Below are positions 7,317 to 14,199 of a stretch of DNA of 14,536 bases, in pieces; position 1 is the stretch's first letter, and every line of letters begins with the position of its first letter. A model generated the notes under the pieces. It was given only the letters and a program-made list of their open reading frames with translations, was not told the origin of the DNA and ran no database searches. Source of the DNA: Chloroflexota bacterium (GTDB lineage Bacteria; Chloroflexota; Limnocylindria; Limnocylindrales; CSP1-4); the NCBI GenBank assembly GCA_013698385.1, contig JACCVB010000208.1:1-14536 (forward strand). Direction: 5' to 3'. The translations under genes were made by a program, and so were the position numbers.

Positions 7317-8140
7317 TGCGTTCGACCTGGCGCGGACAGGGCGCGCTGATCTACGCCGCCCTGCTCCTTGGCGCCGTCGTCATGCTCGCGCCGCTGATCT
7401 GGATGGTCTTGGCCTCGCTCAAGTCGCTGCCGGAGATCCTGACGTACCCGCCCACGCTGCTCCCGAAGTCGCTCAGGAGCGCGAACTACGAAACGGTGCT
7501 GACCCAGAGCAACTACCCGCGCTACTTCGTCAACAGCATCATCGTCGCCGTGCTGAGCGTGGTGAGCATCCTGTTCACGAGTTCGCTGGCCGGCTACGCC
7601 TTCGCCAAGTTCCGTTTTCCCGGCCGCGACCTGCTGTTCATCCTCGTGCTGGCGACGCTGATGATCCCGTTCCAGGTCCGCGTCATCCCGCTCTATGTGC
7701 TGGCCAGTGACCTGGGGTTGCTGAACTCATACGCCGGTCTCGTCCTGCCGTCGTTGGTCGACGCCTTCGGCATCTTCCTGATGCGACAGTTCATCCAGTC
7801 GATCCCGACGGACCTGATGGACGCGGCTCGAGCGGACGGCGCGTCGGAGCCACGGATCTTCGTCAGCATCGTCCTGCCCCTCGTCAAGCCGGCCCTCGCC
7901 GCCCTGGCGATCTTCACCCTGATCGTCAGCTGGGAGTCATTCCTGTGGCCGCTGCTGGTGGCCTCATCGACCGACCTGTACACCCTGCCGCTCGGGCTGA
8001 GCCAGTTCGCCGGCAAGTTCCTGACCAGGGTCGACCTCCAGATGGCGGCCTCGACCCTGACCGTCCTGCCGTTGCTCGTCGTGTTCCTGGTGATGCAGCG
8101 ACGGTTCATCGAGGGGATCGCCACGACCGGTGGCAAATGA
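7316..8140 (+). CDS. Carbohydrate ABC transporter permease, MalG/UgpE type
   Basis: This is the second membrane subunit of the amino-sugar-type importer, 274 aa. It has a short basic start, a first helix at about residues 11-35, and the EAA motif D169-A-A with G175 and L187-P188. The TM5 sequence SWESFLWPLL (205-214) is typical of MalG-type subunits, and the C-terminus QRRFIEGIATTGGK is the usual MalG ending. The start ATG overlaps the preceding stop by 1 nt; the open frame runs much further upstream inside the first permease but has no support there. The stop lies within ATGA at 8137-8140, next to the kinase gene. Confidence 0.95.
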   Translation: MRSTWRGQGALIYAALLLGAVVMLAPLIWMVLASLKSLPEILTYPPTLLPKSLRSANYETVLTQSNYPRYFVNSIIVAVLSVVSILFTSSLAGYAFAKFRFPGRDLLFILVLATLMIPFQVRVIPLYVLASDLGLLNSYAGLVLPSLVDAFGIFLMRQFIQSIPTDLMDAARADGASEPRIFVSIVLPLVKPALAALAIFTLIVSWESFLWPLLVASSTDLYTLPLGLSQFAGKFLTRVDLQMAASTLTVLPLLVVFLVMQRRFIEGIATTGGK

Positions 8141-8147
8141 TCAGACC

Positions 8148-8153
8148 GGGAGG
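8148..8153 (+). promoter_or_regulatory. Shine-Dalgarno that favours GTG 8158 for the ROK kinase
   Basis: GGGAGG sits 4 nt before GTG 8158. The alternative ATG 8137 overlaps the permease stop (ATGA) but has only a weak upstream match. The position of this strong site inside the longer reading frame argues for the shorter protein. Confidence 0.55.
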
Positions 8154-8157
8154 ATCC

Positions 8158-9105
8158 GTGGCGAGCGCGCGCGACAGCCGACAGGTCACGGGTGGACTGG
8201 GGATCGATGTCGGGGGAACGAAGATCTCGGGGGTGGTCATCGATCCGCGCGGGTCTGTGGTCGCCCGGACGCGCCGGCCCACGCCGCGCGACGGCGGGGA
8301 TGCAGTGCTCCAGGCGTGCACGTCGATGGCCGCCGACCTGCTCTCGACCGCACGCGCCGGCGGCCTCACGATGGGGCCGGTGGCCATCGCGGTGCCCGGC
8401 ACGATCGATGGCCGCAACGGGATCGTCGTCGACTCGCCGGTCCTCGGCATGCGCGGTCTTCCCCTCGTCGAGCTCGCCCATGAGGAGCTCGGGCATCCCG
8501 TCACCGTTCTCCATGACGTGAAGGCCGCGGCGTTCGGCGAGCTCATGGCCGGCGCCGGGGTGGGCCAGGCCGACATCGCCTATCTCAATGTGGGGACCGG
8601 CCTGTCGATGGCCTTCGTGTTCGGCTGGAAGATCCACCAGGGTGCCGGCGGTACGGCGGGAGAGATCGGTCACGTGATCGCCGAGCCCGATGGCCAGGTC
8701 TGCAATTGCGGGCGCCGGGGCTGTCTTGAAACGGTAGCCTCAGGGCCGGCGATCGCCCGCCGAGCGGGCCATGCTGATGGCCGGCTAGAGGCGGTCGCCG
8801 AGGCCGCGCGGCGCGGCGACCCGCGGGCCAATGAGGCATTTCTCGTCGCGGGTGAGCACCTCGCCCACGTCCTGGCCGATTTCGTGATGGTCCTCGACCT
8901 GTCCGTGGTCATGGTCGGCGGCGGCGTGACGAGCGTCGGCGCACCGTTCCTCGAACCGCTGCGGCTGGCCCTCGACCGAGAGCTGTCGGACGTCGTCCAG
9001 GCCGCTCGGATCGTGCCGGCGGCGCTGGGTGGCGACTCGGGCGTCATCGGTGCGGCGCACTGGTCGCGTCTGGCCCAGGACGGCCGCGGCTCGCCCGCGT
9101 GGTGA
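8158..9105 (+). CDS. ROK-family sugar kinase, GlcNAc/ManNAc/glucokinase-like
   Basis: This is a cytoplasmic ATP-dependent sugar kinase of the ROK family, 315 aa. The phosphate-binding motif GLGIDVGGTK is at residues 13-22. The catalytic Asp is D120 in VLHDVKAAAFGE, and the sugar-binding GAGGTAGEIGH is at 162-172 with E169 and H172. The ROK zinc motif C182-N-C184-G-R-R-G-C189-L-E191 is complete, so this is an enzyme and not a ROK repressor; there is no N-terminal helix-turn-helix. The usual N-D-x-N around the catalytic Asp is H-D-V-K here, which may affect substrate specificity. The position between the importer and nagA suggests phosphorylation of the imported amino sugar at O6 (inference). 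ATG 8137 would add 7 residues. The stop overlaps the next start (GTGA). Confidence 0.9.
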   Translation: MASARDSRQVTGGLGIDVGGTKISGVVIDPRGSVVARTRRPTPRDGGDAVLQACTSMAADLLSTARAGGLTMGPVAIAVPGTIDGRNGIVVDSPVLGMRGLPLVELAHEELGHPVTVLHDVKAAAFGELMAGAGVGQADIAYLNVGTGLSMAFVFGWKIHQGAGGTAGEIGHVIAEPDGQVCNCGRRGCLETVASGPAIARRAGHADGRLEAVAEAARRGDPRANEAFLVAGEHLAHVLADFVMVLDLSVVMVGGGVTSVGAPFLEPLRLALDRELSDVVQAARIVPAALGGDSGVIGAAHWSRLAQDGRGSPAW

Positions 9106-10094
9106 CCCCGTTGCGGGTCGGGATCGTCGGGGCCGGCTACATCGCCCGGGCCCATGCCATAGCCTACCTCGCCACGCCTGCGGTCGACCTCGTCGCGATC
9201 GCGGATACGGTGCCCGCCAAGGCAGGCGCGCTCGCCGAGACCGTCGGTGCCGAGCCGGTCGACGGATTGGCGGCACTGCTCGCCCGGGGGGTCCAGGCCG
9301 TGAGCATCTGCACGCCGTCGCCGACCCACGCCGATCTCGCAGTCGAAGCCCTCGAGGCCGGGCTCCATGTCCTTTGTGAGAAGCCGATCGCGCGCTCGCT
9401 GGCCGACGCCGAGCGCATCGTCGCGGCTTCGGCCGGAGCGCCCGGGGTGCTGATGGTCGGCCACGTGTCGCGCTTCGAGCCCGACCACGCCCGTGCCCGC
9501 GAGGTCGTCGCCACGGGCGGGCTCGGCGAGATCCGCATGTTGTCGCAATCGATCGTGTCGTCCGCGCCCACGTGGAGCGAGCAAGGCTGGCTCCTCGATC
9601 ATGGTGCGTCGGGCGGACCGCTCATCGACCTCGCCATCCACAGCTTCGACTACCTCGCCTGGGTCTGCGGGCACCAGCCGGTCCGCGTCCAGGCGATCGC
9701 GGCTGCGACCGTGGCAGGCCCCGACACGTATGCGCTCGCGACCCTCCGCTATGCGAACGGCGCGATCGGAGCGGTCGAGACGAGCTGGGGTCACCCGCCG
9801 GCGTACGGTTTCCACGTGGCTACGGAGCTCAACGGCTCGGGCGGTCGACTGTGGTGGGACTACGACGGTATCTCGGCCGGCCGTATGGCGACGACCGGCG
9901 GCGAGATCACCCGGTTCGATGTCCTCGGCCAGCGCGGGTTCCAAGCCGAGATCGAAGCGTTCGTCGCAGCAGCGCGGACCGGTGGGCCGTCGCCCGTCCC
10001 GGCGACCGAAGGCATGCTCGCCTTGCGGACGGCGCTGGCCGCGGAACGCTCGATCCGGACGGGCCAGCCGGTCAGCCTTGCGGAGATCGAGTGA
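9102..10094 (+). CDS. Gfo/Idh/MocA-family NAD(P)-dependent oxidoreductase (first)
   Basis: This is a sugar or polyol dehydrogenase of the Gfo/Idh/MocA family, 330 aa. The N-terminal Rossmann fold starts at once: RVGIVGAGYIARAH (5-18), with the strand-end aspartate D35 in VAIAD. The family signature E93-K94-P95 is in LCEKPIA. The C-terminal substrate domain carries GGPLIDLAIHSFDYL, giving the probable catalytic D176 and H180. There is no signal peptide. GTG 9102 overlaps the ROK stop as GTGA; GTG 9099 immediately before and TTG 9111 are alternatives. The next gene overlaps by 1 nt. In an amino-sugar operon it could oxidise a hydroxyl of the imported sugar or reduce a keto intermediate (inference); the exact reaction cannot be read from sequence. 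Confidence 0.92.
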   Translation: MTPLRVGIVGAGYIARAHAIAYLATPAVDLVAIADTVPAKAGALAETVGAEPVDGLAALLARGVQAVSICTPSPTHADLAVEALEAGLHVLCEKPIARSLADAERIVAASAGAPGVLMVGHVSRFEPDHARAREVVATGGLGEIRMLSQSIVSSAPTWSEQGWLLDHGASGGPLIDLAIHSFDYLAWVCGHQPVRVQAIAAATVAGPDTYALATLRYANGAIGAVETSWGHPPAYGFHVATELNGSGGRLWWDYDGISAGRMATTGGEITRFDVLGQRGFQAEIEAFVAAARTGGPSPVPATEGMLALRTALAAERSIRTGQPVSLAEIE

Positions 10095-11128
10095 TGCGAG
10101 ATCCCGTCGGCGTCGCCATCCTCGGCTGTGCCCATCTGCCTCACGCGATGTCCTATGCCCGGGCGGCACGGGCGTCGCCCGCGGCTCGGCTGGTCGGGGC
10201 GTACGACGAAGAGCCGAGGATCGGGCGGATGCTCGCCGATCGCTTCGGGGTCCGGTTCGTCGGCTCCCCGAATGAGCTCGTGGCCATGCCCGGGGTCGAC
10301 GCCGTCATCGTCTGCAGCGCGACCTCGTCGCACCGGCCGCTCGTCGAGCTGGCGGCCGCAGCCGGCCTCCACGTGCTGTGCGAGAAACCGATCGCGACGA
10401 CTGCGATCGACGCCCGAGAGATGATCGACGCCTGCGACCGGGCCGGCGTCCAGCTCCACGTGGCATTCGTGACCCGGTTCTACCCGGTCATCCAGCGGAT
10501 CCGGGCTGCCGTTCGGGACGGGACGCTCGGCGAGATCGTCGGGCTGGTCGGTGGGAATCGGGGCCGACCGCCGCTGCCGCCCGCCTATGCCGACTGGATC
10601 ACCGATCCCGCCAGGTCCGGCGGTGGGGCGCTGATCGACCACTCCGTGCACGTGACCGACGTCATGCGCCACGTCACCGGCCTCGAAGTCGTCGAAGTCG
10701 GCGCGGAGGTCGACTCGCTGTTCTGGGATGCCGGAGTCGACGACACGGCGATGCTCTCGCTCACGTTCCACAACGGGGCCGTCGGGACGGTGGACCCAAG
10801 CTGGTCCGTGCCCGCCGACAACCCATGGCACTACGACTTCTATCTCCGGATCCTTGGGACGCTCGGCGCGCTCACGATGACCGACACGACCGAGGGCATC
10901 CACGTCGTCGGCCAGGGCGGGCGGCCCGGTGAGGTCCTCGTTCCCTTCGGCTCGGATATCGACGCGCTCCTGCTCGACGGGTTCATCGGGTCGATCCGGG
11001 CGGGTGAGCTGTTCGACCCCTGCGCCGATGGCGAAGCCGGGCTTCGCGCCCTTGAGATCGCCCTGGCGGGATATGAGGCGGCGGCAGCCGCGTCGCGGGT
11101 GCGCCTGCCATGGCCCGATGCCCGTTGA
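10094..11128 (+). CDS. Gfo/Idh/MocA-family oxidoreductase (second, divergent)
   Basis: This is a second Gfo/Idh/MocA dehydrogenase, 344 aa, clearly not a recent copy of the preceding gene. The nucleotide-binding turn is VAILGCAHLPHAMSYARA (7-24), where the usual G-x-G-x-x-G/A is altered to G-C-A-H. E97-K98-P99 is intact in LCEKPIA, and GGGALIDHSVHVTDV (177-191) gives the catalytic-type D182 and H186. The C-terminal sheet domain (about 200-320) and closing helix are present. The ATG overlaps the preceding TGA by 1 nt (TGATG). Its end overlaps the nagA start by up to 19 nt. Two dissimilar members in tandem suggest either consecutive oxidation and reduction on one substrate or a heteromeric enzyme (inference). 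Confidence 0.91.
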   Translation: MRDPVGVAILGCAHLPHAMSYARAARASPAARLVGAYDEEPRIGRMLADRFGVRFVGSPNELVAMPGVDAVIVCSATSSHRPLVELAAAAGLHVLCEKPIATTAIDAREMIDACDRAGVQLHVAFVTRFYPVIQRIRAAVRDGTLGEIVGLVGGNRGRPPLPPAYADWITDPARSGGGALIDHSVHVTDVMRHVTGLEVVEVGAEVDSLFWDAGVDDTAMLSLTFHNGAVGTVDPSWSVPADNPWHYDFYLRILGTLGALTMTDTTEGIHVVGQGGRPGEVLVPFGSDIDALLLDGFIGSIRAGELFDPCADGEAGLRALEIALAGYEAAAAASRVRLPWPDAR

Positions 11129-12300
11129 CGACGCTCGTTCGCGCCGGCGGGATCGCGACGCCCGACGGCGTCTGGGACCCGACCACCATCGTCATCCGGG
11201 ATGGCCTGATCGACGAATTGCGGACCGGATCGTCGAGAACGGGCCGCGAGGTCATCCAGGCCGCAGACCTCGTCGTCGGGGCAGGCCTGATCGACCTGCA
11301 TACCCACGGCGCCGGTGGCGCCCAGGTGATCGACGGCAGCCTGGAAGCGATGAGGCGGTTTGCAGCGGCACAAGCTCGTCACGGGGTCACGGCGTTCCTG
11401 GCGACGATCGGCGGATCGGTCGAGAACATCGAGCGCGGCATCGCTGCGGCGGTGGAGTACATCAGGGCACCGCGTTCACCGGGCGAGGCGCGTTGCCTGG
11501 GGATCCACCTCGAAGGACCCTTCATCAATCCCGAGCGGCCGGGCGCCTTCATCCCCGCCACGATCCTACCGCCGGACATCGGCCTGCTCGACCGCCTGGC
11601 ATCCCAGGCCGACGGTTGGCTGCGGCGGATGACCCTGGCGCCAGAGGTGCCCGGGATGGCGCCACTGATCCGCCGGGCGATCAGCCTTGGCATCGGATGT
11701 TCGGCCGGACACTCCGCCGCGACGGCCACGGAGATGCTGACCGCGGTGGAGGCGGGCGTCGAGGGCGTGACCCATGTCTTCAACGCCATGCCCGGGCTTC
11801 ACCATCGGTCGCCCGGGCTGCTCGGCGTCGCGTTGACGGACGACCGGGTCACGGTCGAGCTCATCGCCGACGGCGTCCACGTGGACCCGCTGATGATGCG
11901 GCTACTTCAGCGGGTCAAGGGCTGGCCTCGGATCGCCCTCATCACGGATTCGATCGCGGCTGCCGGATTGCCCGACGGGTCCTACCGGTTCGAGGAACAG
12001 GACGTTACCGTGCGCGATGGCGAGGCGCGCTTGGCCGACGGAACGCTGAACGGCAGCACGTCGATGCTTGACGATGCCGTCCGCCGGTTCGCCGTCGCCG
12101 CCGAGATCCCATGGCACCAGGCCCACGCGTCGGCGTCGCTCGTTCCGGCCCGGACGCTCGGCGTGGACGACCGGATGGGCGCGGTCCAGGTCGGGCTCGC
12201 GGCCGATCTCGTGGGCTTCGACGAGGACCGCCAGGTCCGCTGGACGATGATCGGCGGAGACGTCGCCTCCGTGGCCTGGAGAGGTCGCCGTCCTCGTTGA
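11110..12300 (+). CDS. nagA: N-acetylglucosamine-6-phosphate deacetylase (NagA-like)
   Basis: This is an amidohydrolase-superfamily enzyme that removes acetate from GlcNAc-6-phosphate or a close relative in the cytoplasm, 396 aa, normal for NagA. Motifs appear in order: GLIDLHTHGAGG with H64 and H66, GIHLEGPFINPERPGAF with metal ligand E135, SAGHSAAT with H201, GVTHVFNAM with H222 and N225, HHRSPGLLG near 231-239, LIADGVHVDP with H257, and catalytic D280 in LITDSIAAAG. The H-x-H pair resembles NagA enzymes that can bind two metals, unlike the E. coli version. ATG 11110 overlaps the preceding gene; TTG 11125, overlapping its stop as TTGA, is a shorter alternative. No nagB deaminase follows. 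The family is certain; exact substrate (GlcNAc-6-P or another N-acetyl sugar phosphate) is inferred. Confidence 0.93.
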   Translation: MARCPLTTLVRAGGIATPDGVWDPTTIVIRDGLIDELRTGSSRTGREVIQAADLVVGAGLIDLHTHGAGGAQVIDGSLEAMRRFAAAQARHGVTAFLATIGGSVENIERGIAAAVEYIRAPRSPGEARCLGIHLEGPFINPERPGAFIPATILPPDIGLLDRLASQADGWLRRMTLAPEVPGMAPLIRRAISLGIGCSAGHSAATATEMLTAVEAGVEGVTHVFNAMPGLHHRSPGLLGVALTDDRVTVELIADGVHVDPLMMRLLQRVKGWPRIALITDSIAAAGLPDGSYRFEEQDVTVRDGEARLADGTLNGSTSMLDDAVRRFAVAAEIPWHQAHASASLVPARTLGVDDRMGAVQVGLAADLVGFDEDRQVRWTMIGGDVASVAWRGRRPR

Positions 12301-12335
12301 AAGACGTCGCGAGGGCCAACGTCTGCGCCTACTAG
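12297..12335 (+). pseudogene. Possible LacI-family N-terminal remnant
   Basis: A TTG overlapping the nagA stop (TTGA, 12297-12300) opens a 12-codon frame, M/L-KDVARANVCAY, ending in TAG. LKDVARA closely resembles the first residues of the LacI/GalR helix-turn-helix, and after the stop the same frame reads RLTDCHPR, recalling the R-V-L-N-x-x-P-R that normally follows. This could be the eroded 5' end of a regulator gene. The match is short and could be chance, so confidence is low. Confidence 0.25.
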
Positions 12336-12339
12336 AGGT

Positions 12340-12352
12340 TGACAGACTGTCA
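12340..12352. promoter_or_regulatory. Palindrome overlapping a -35-like TTGACA
   Basis: TGACAG-A-CTGTCA is a perfect 6-bp inverted repeat with a 1-nt centre. TTGACA (12339-12344) overlaps its left arm and matches the -35 consensus, but no -10-like hexamer is found 16-18 nt downstream. It is a plausible operator between nagA and the third importer. Confidence 0.35.
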
Positions 12353-12388
12353 TCCGCGCTGAACAGGTTGCCTCGTCATTTCGCTTCG

Positions 12389-12400
12389 GGATACGTATCC
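12389..12400. promoter_or_regulatory. 12-bp perfect palindrome with central CG
   Basis: GGATACGTATCC is fully self-complementary. Even palindromes with a central CG are typical of LacI/GalR-family operators. It lies 37 nt after the previous palindrome in the non-coding part of the interval before the third importer. Function is inferred only from symmetry and position. Confidence 0.35.
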
Positions 12401-12462
12401 GCGGGGTCGTTCGTCAGGATCGGTGCGACCGGCGGCCGAGCGTCCCCATTGACCTCGAGGCG

Positions 12463-12822
12463 ATGCGTGGCGTGATCAGCGATACGGTGCGCCGGTTCGA
12501 ATTCCAGGCGGTCGGCAGCGAGACCGCCGCGGTGTGGCAGGCCGGGTACTTCAACGATCTGGACCGGCTTTTTCATCGAACGTTGGACCGCCACGAGGAC
12601 GATGTCCTTCGGAGGCTCAGAGCGGGGGAGGAGCCGCCGATCCCGGCGATGGCCGGACGGCGCGTCCTCGAGCTCGCCCGAGCAGCGATCCGGTCATTCG
12701 AGACGGGGACCCGCATCCCGACAGTGATCGCCGACGACCGGCCGAAGCCACGTTCGTCCTCCAAACTCGATCGCGAGCGTGGGACGCAGAATGGGTCACC
12801 CGTGCAGGAGGAGTCACGATGA
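12463..12822 (+). pseudogene. Truncated Gfo/Idh/MocA oxidoreductase, C-terminal remnant
   Basis: The frame is open from 12343 to 12822, with the first ATG at 12463 (119 aa). The recognisable part is the last section of a Gfo/Idh/MocA dehydrogenase: RRFEFQAVGSETA (10-22), YFNDLDRLFHRTLDRHEDDVLRRL near 29-52, AGEEPPIPAMAGRRVLELAR (54-73) and AIRSFETGTRIP (75-86). This matches the closing helix pattern G-R-x-x-L-E-x-A-x-A-A-x-x-S-x-E-T-G. The Rossmann domain and E-K-P motif are absent, and only 162 nt separate this ATG from the nagA stop, so the N-terminal half has been lost. The stop overlaps the next ATG as ATGA (12819-12822), as in an operon. A translated short product cannot be excluded, but it could not bind NAD(P) on its own. 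Confidence 0.65.
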
Positions 12823-14167
12823 CGATGTCGATTCCAAGTCGAATGGCGACCTTCGTCGCGGTCATCTCGGTGGCTGCCATCGCCTGCGGCCCCCGTGGCG
12901 GCGTCACCGACCCGTCAGCCACGAGCGGACCGTGGCACCCGGCCAGTCGGCGACGCCGTCCCCAAAGCTGTCGGGCACGCTCGACGTCTGGACGCTCCCC
13001 CAGGGTGACGACGAGAAGGCGATCAAGGCGTACGGCAAGGCGTTCGAGACGGCTCACCCGAACGTCAAGGTCAAGCTCCTCGTCGTCGGTGAGGACACCT
13101 ACGTCACCAAGATCAACACGGCCCTCCAGGCAAAGGCGCCGCCCGACGTGGCGGTCATGGAGGACCGCACTTGGATGGCTGCCGGCAAGGTGGTGAAGCT
13201 GACGGACAAGCTCAAGGAGTGGGGGGTCGATGTCACGGACTTCAACGCCGGAGGCATCGGCCGTGCGACCCCGAAGGGAACCGTGGATTCGGGCGTCTAC
13301 GCCGTCGGTGATTTCCTGGGTGGCAACGTCCTCGTCTATAACAAGGCCCTGTTCGACGCCGCCGGTGTCCCGCATCCGGCGGCGGACAAGTCGCTGACGA
13401 TCGCGGAATACTCGGAGATCTGTCGAAAGCTGACCAAGCCGAGTGCGGACCGGAACAAGACCGTCTACGGCTGCTCCATGCCCTCATGGGGCCCAGCCAT
13501 CCAGGCGAAGGACGTGTTCGGCCCCGACGGCCGAACGACCGAGGGCAACATGAACGGCCCGGCCATGGTCGCCGCATACGAAACCGCGGCAGGCATCCTC
13601 CGTGACAAGCTGGCGCCGAGCGATCAGATCCTCGAGGCGGCCGCCGAATCCGACCTGTTCGCCGCCGGGCGGCTGGGAATCACCTGGACGGACTTCACCG
13701 AGACCCCGAAGTACATCGCCAACGGGGTCGACTTCGGGATCGCGCCCTTCTTCGTGATCCATGACGGCGATAATTTCGTGGAGACGTGGACCGCTCCGTG
13801 GGGGACCTTCACGGACTCCAAGGACCAGGCCATCGCTCTGGAGTTCCTGCGGTTCATCGCGACGGACGCTCAACGCATCCGGACCCAGGTGTCGGTTGAC
13901 CCACCCCTGTCCGCGAGCGTGGCGACCGAGGTGGGCTACGGCAAGGACGACCCGGTCAAGGCAGCGTACCTCGCGGTCCTCGACGCGGCCGCCGGGCCGC
14001 AGGTCTTCGTGCCGCCGGGCGTCGAGGCGTTCGACCCCGCCGAGGTGTTGCGTCTGCTCGTCGACGAGAAGCGAACCGACACCAATGCGATCCTCGACGA
14101 CCAGGCCGTGCGCTCCCAGAAGGAGCTCGACAAGGTATGGGCACGCTGGGACAAGCTGGGCGGCTAG
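12819..14167 (+). CDS. ABC transporter sugar-binding lipoprotein, frameshifted
   Basis: This is a family 1 solute-binding protein of a third importer, about 449 aa if repaired. ATG 12819 follows AGGAGG (12806-12811) at 7 nt and encodes a lipoprotein signal, MATFVAVISVAAIAC with Cys at residue 23, then GGVTDPSATSG. The mature domain continues in another frame from about 12929: TVAPGQSATPSPKLSGTLDV, then DDEKAIKAYGKAFETAHPNV, PPDVAVMEDRTWMAAGKVV and VYNKALFDAAGVP. Adding one base near 12927-12929 (AGCGG|ACC) joins the frames smoothly and makes the length a multiple of three. No slippery heptamer is present, so this is either a real disabling deletion or a read/assembly error. As read, the mature domain could only start internally, without a signal peptide. 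A permease follows 32 nt after the stop. Confidence 0.85.
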
Positions 14168-14199
14168 CGGGCGAAGTTGGAACGCGGAGAATCTGAGCG

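Noticed and set aside
8670..10169. Minus-strand open frame of 499 codons
   Set aside because: It is antisense to the ROK kinase and first Gfo/Idh/MocA gene, has no recognisable motif and shows shadow-like composition.
12111..12335. Full plus-strand frame containing the LacI-like tail
   Set aside because: Everything before about 12290 is an out-of-frame reading of nagA. Only the last dozen codons resemble anything, so only those are kept as a low-confidence remnant.
12779..12928. Upstream part of the binding-protein mature frame as a real N-terminus
   Set aside because: The residues before TVAPGQS (MGRRMGHPCRR onward) are not a signal peptide and are the wrong-frame reading of the true lipoprotein signal; the Shine-Dalgarno points to ATG 12819.
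12920..12935. Programmed ribosomal frameshift in the binding-protein gene
   Set aside because: No slippery X-XXY-YYZ heptamer or poly-A/poly-T run is present at the junction; loss of a base or a sequencing error explains it better.
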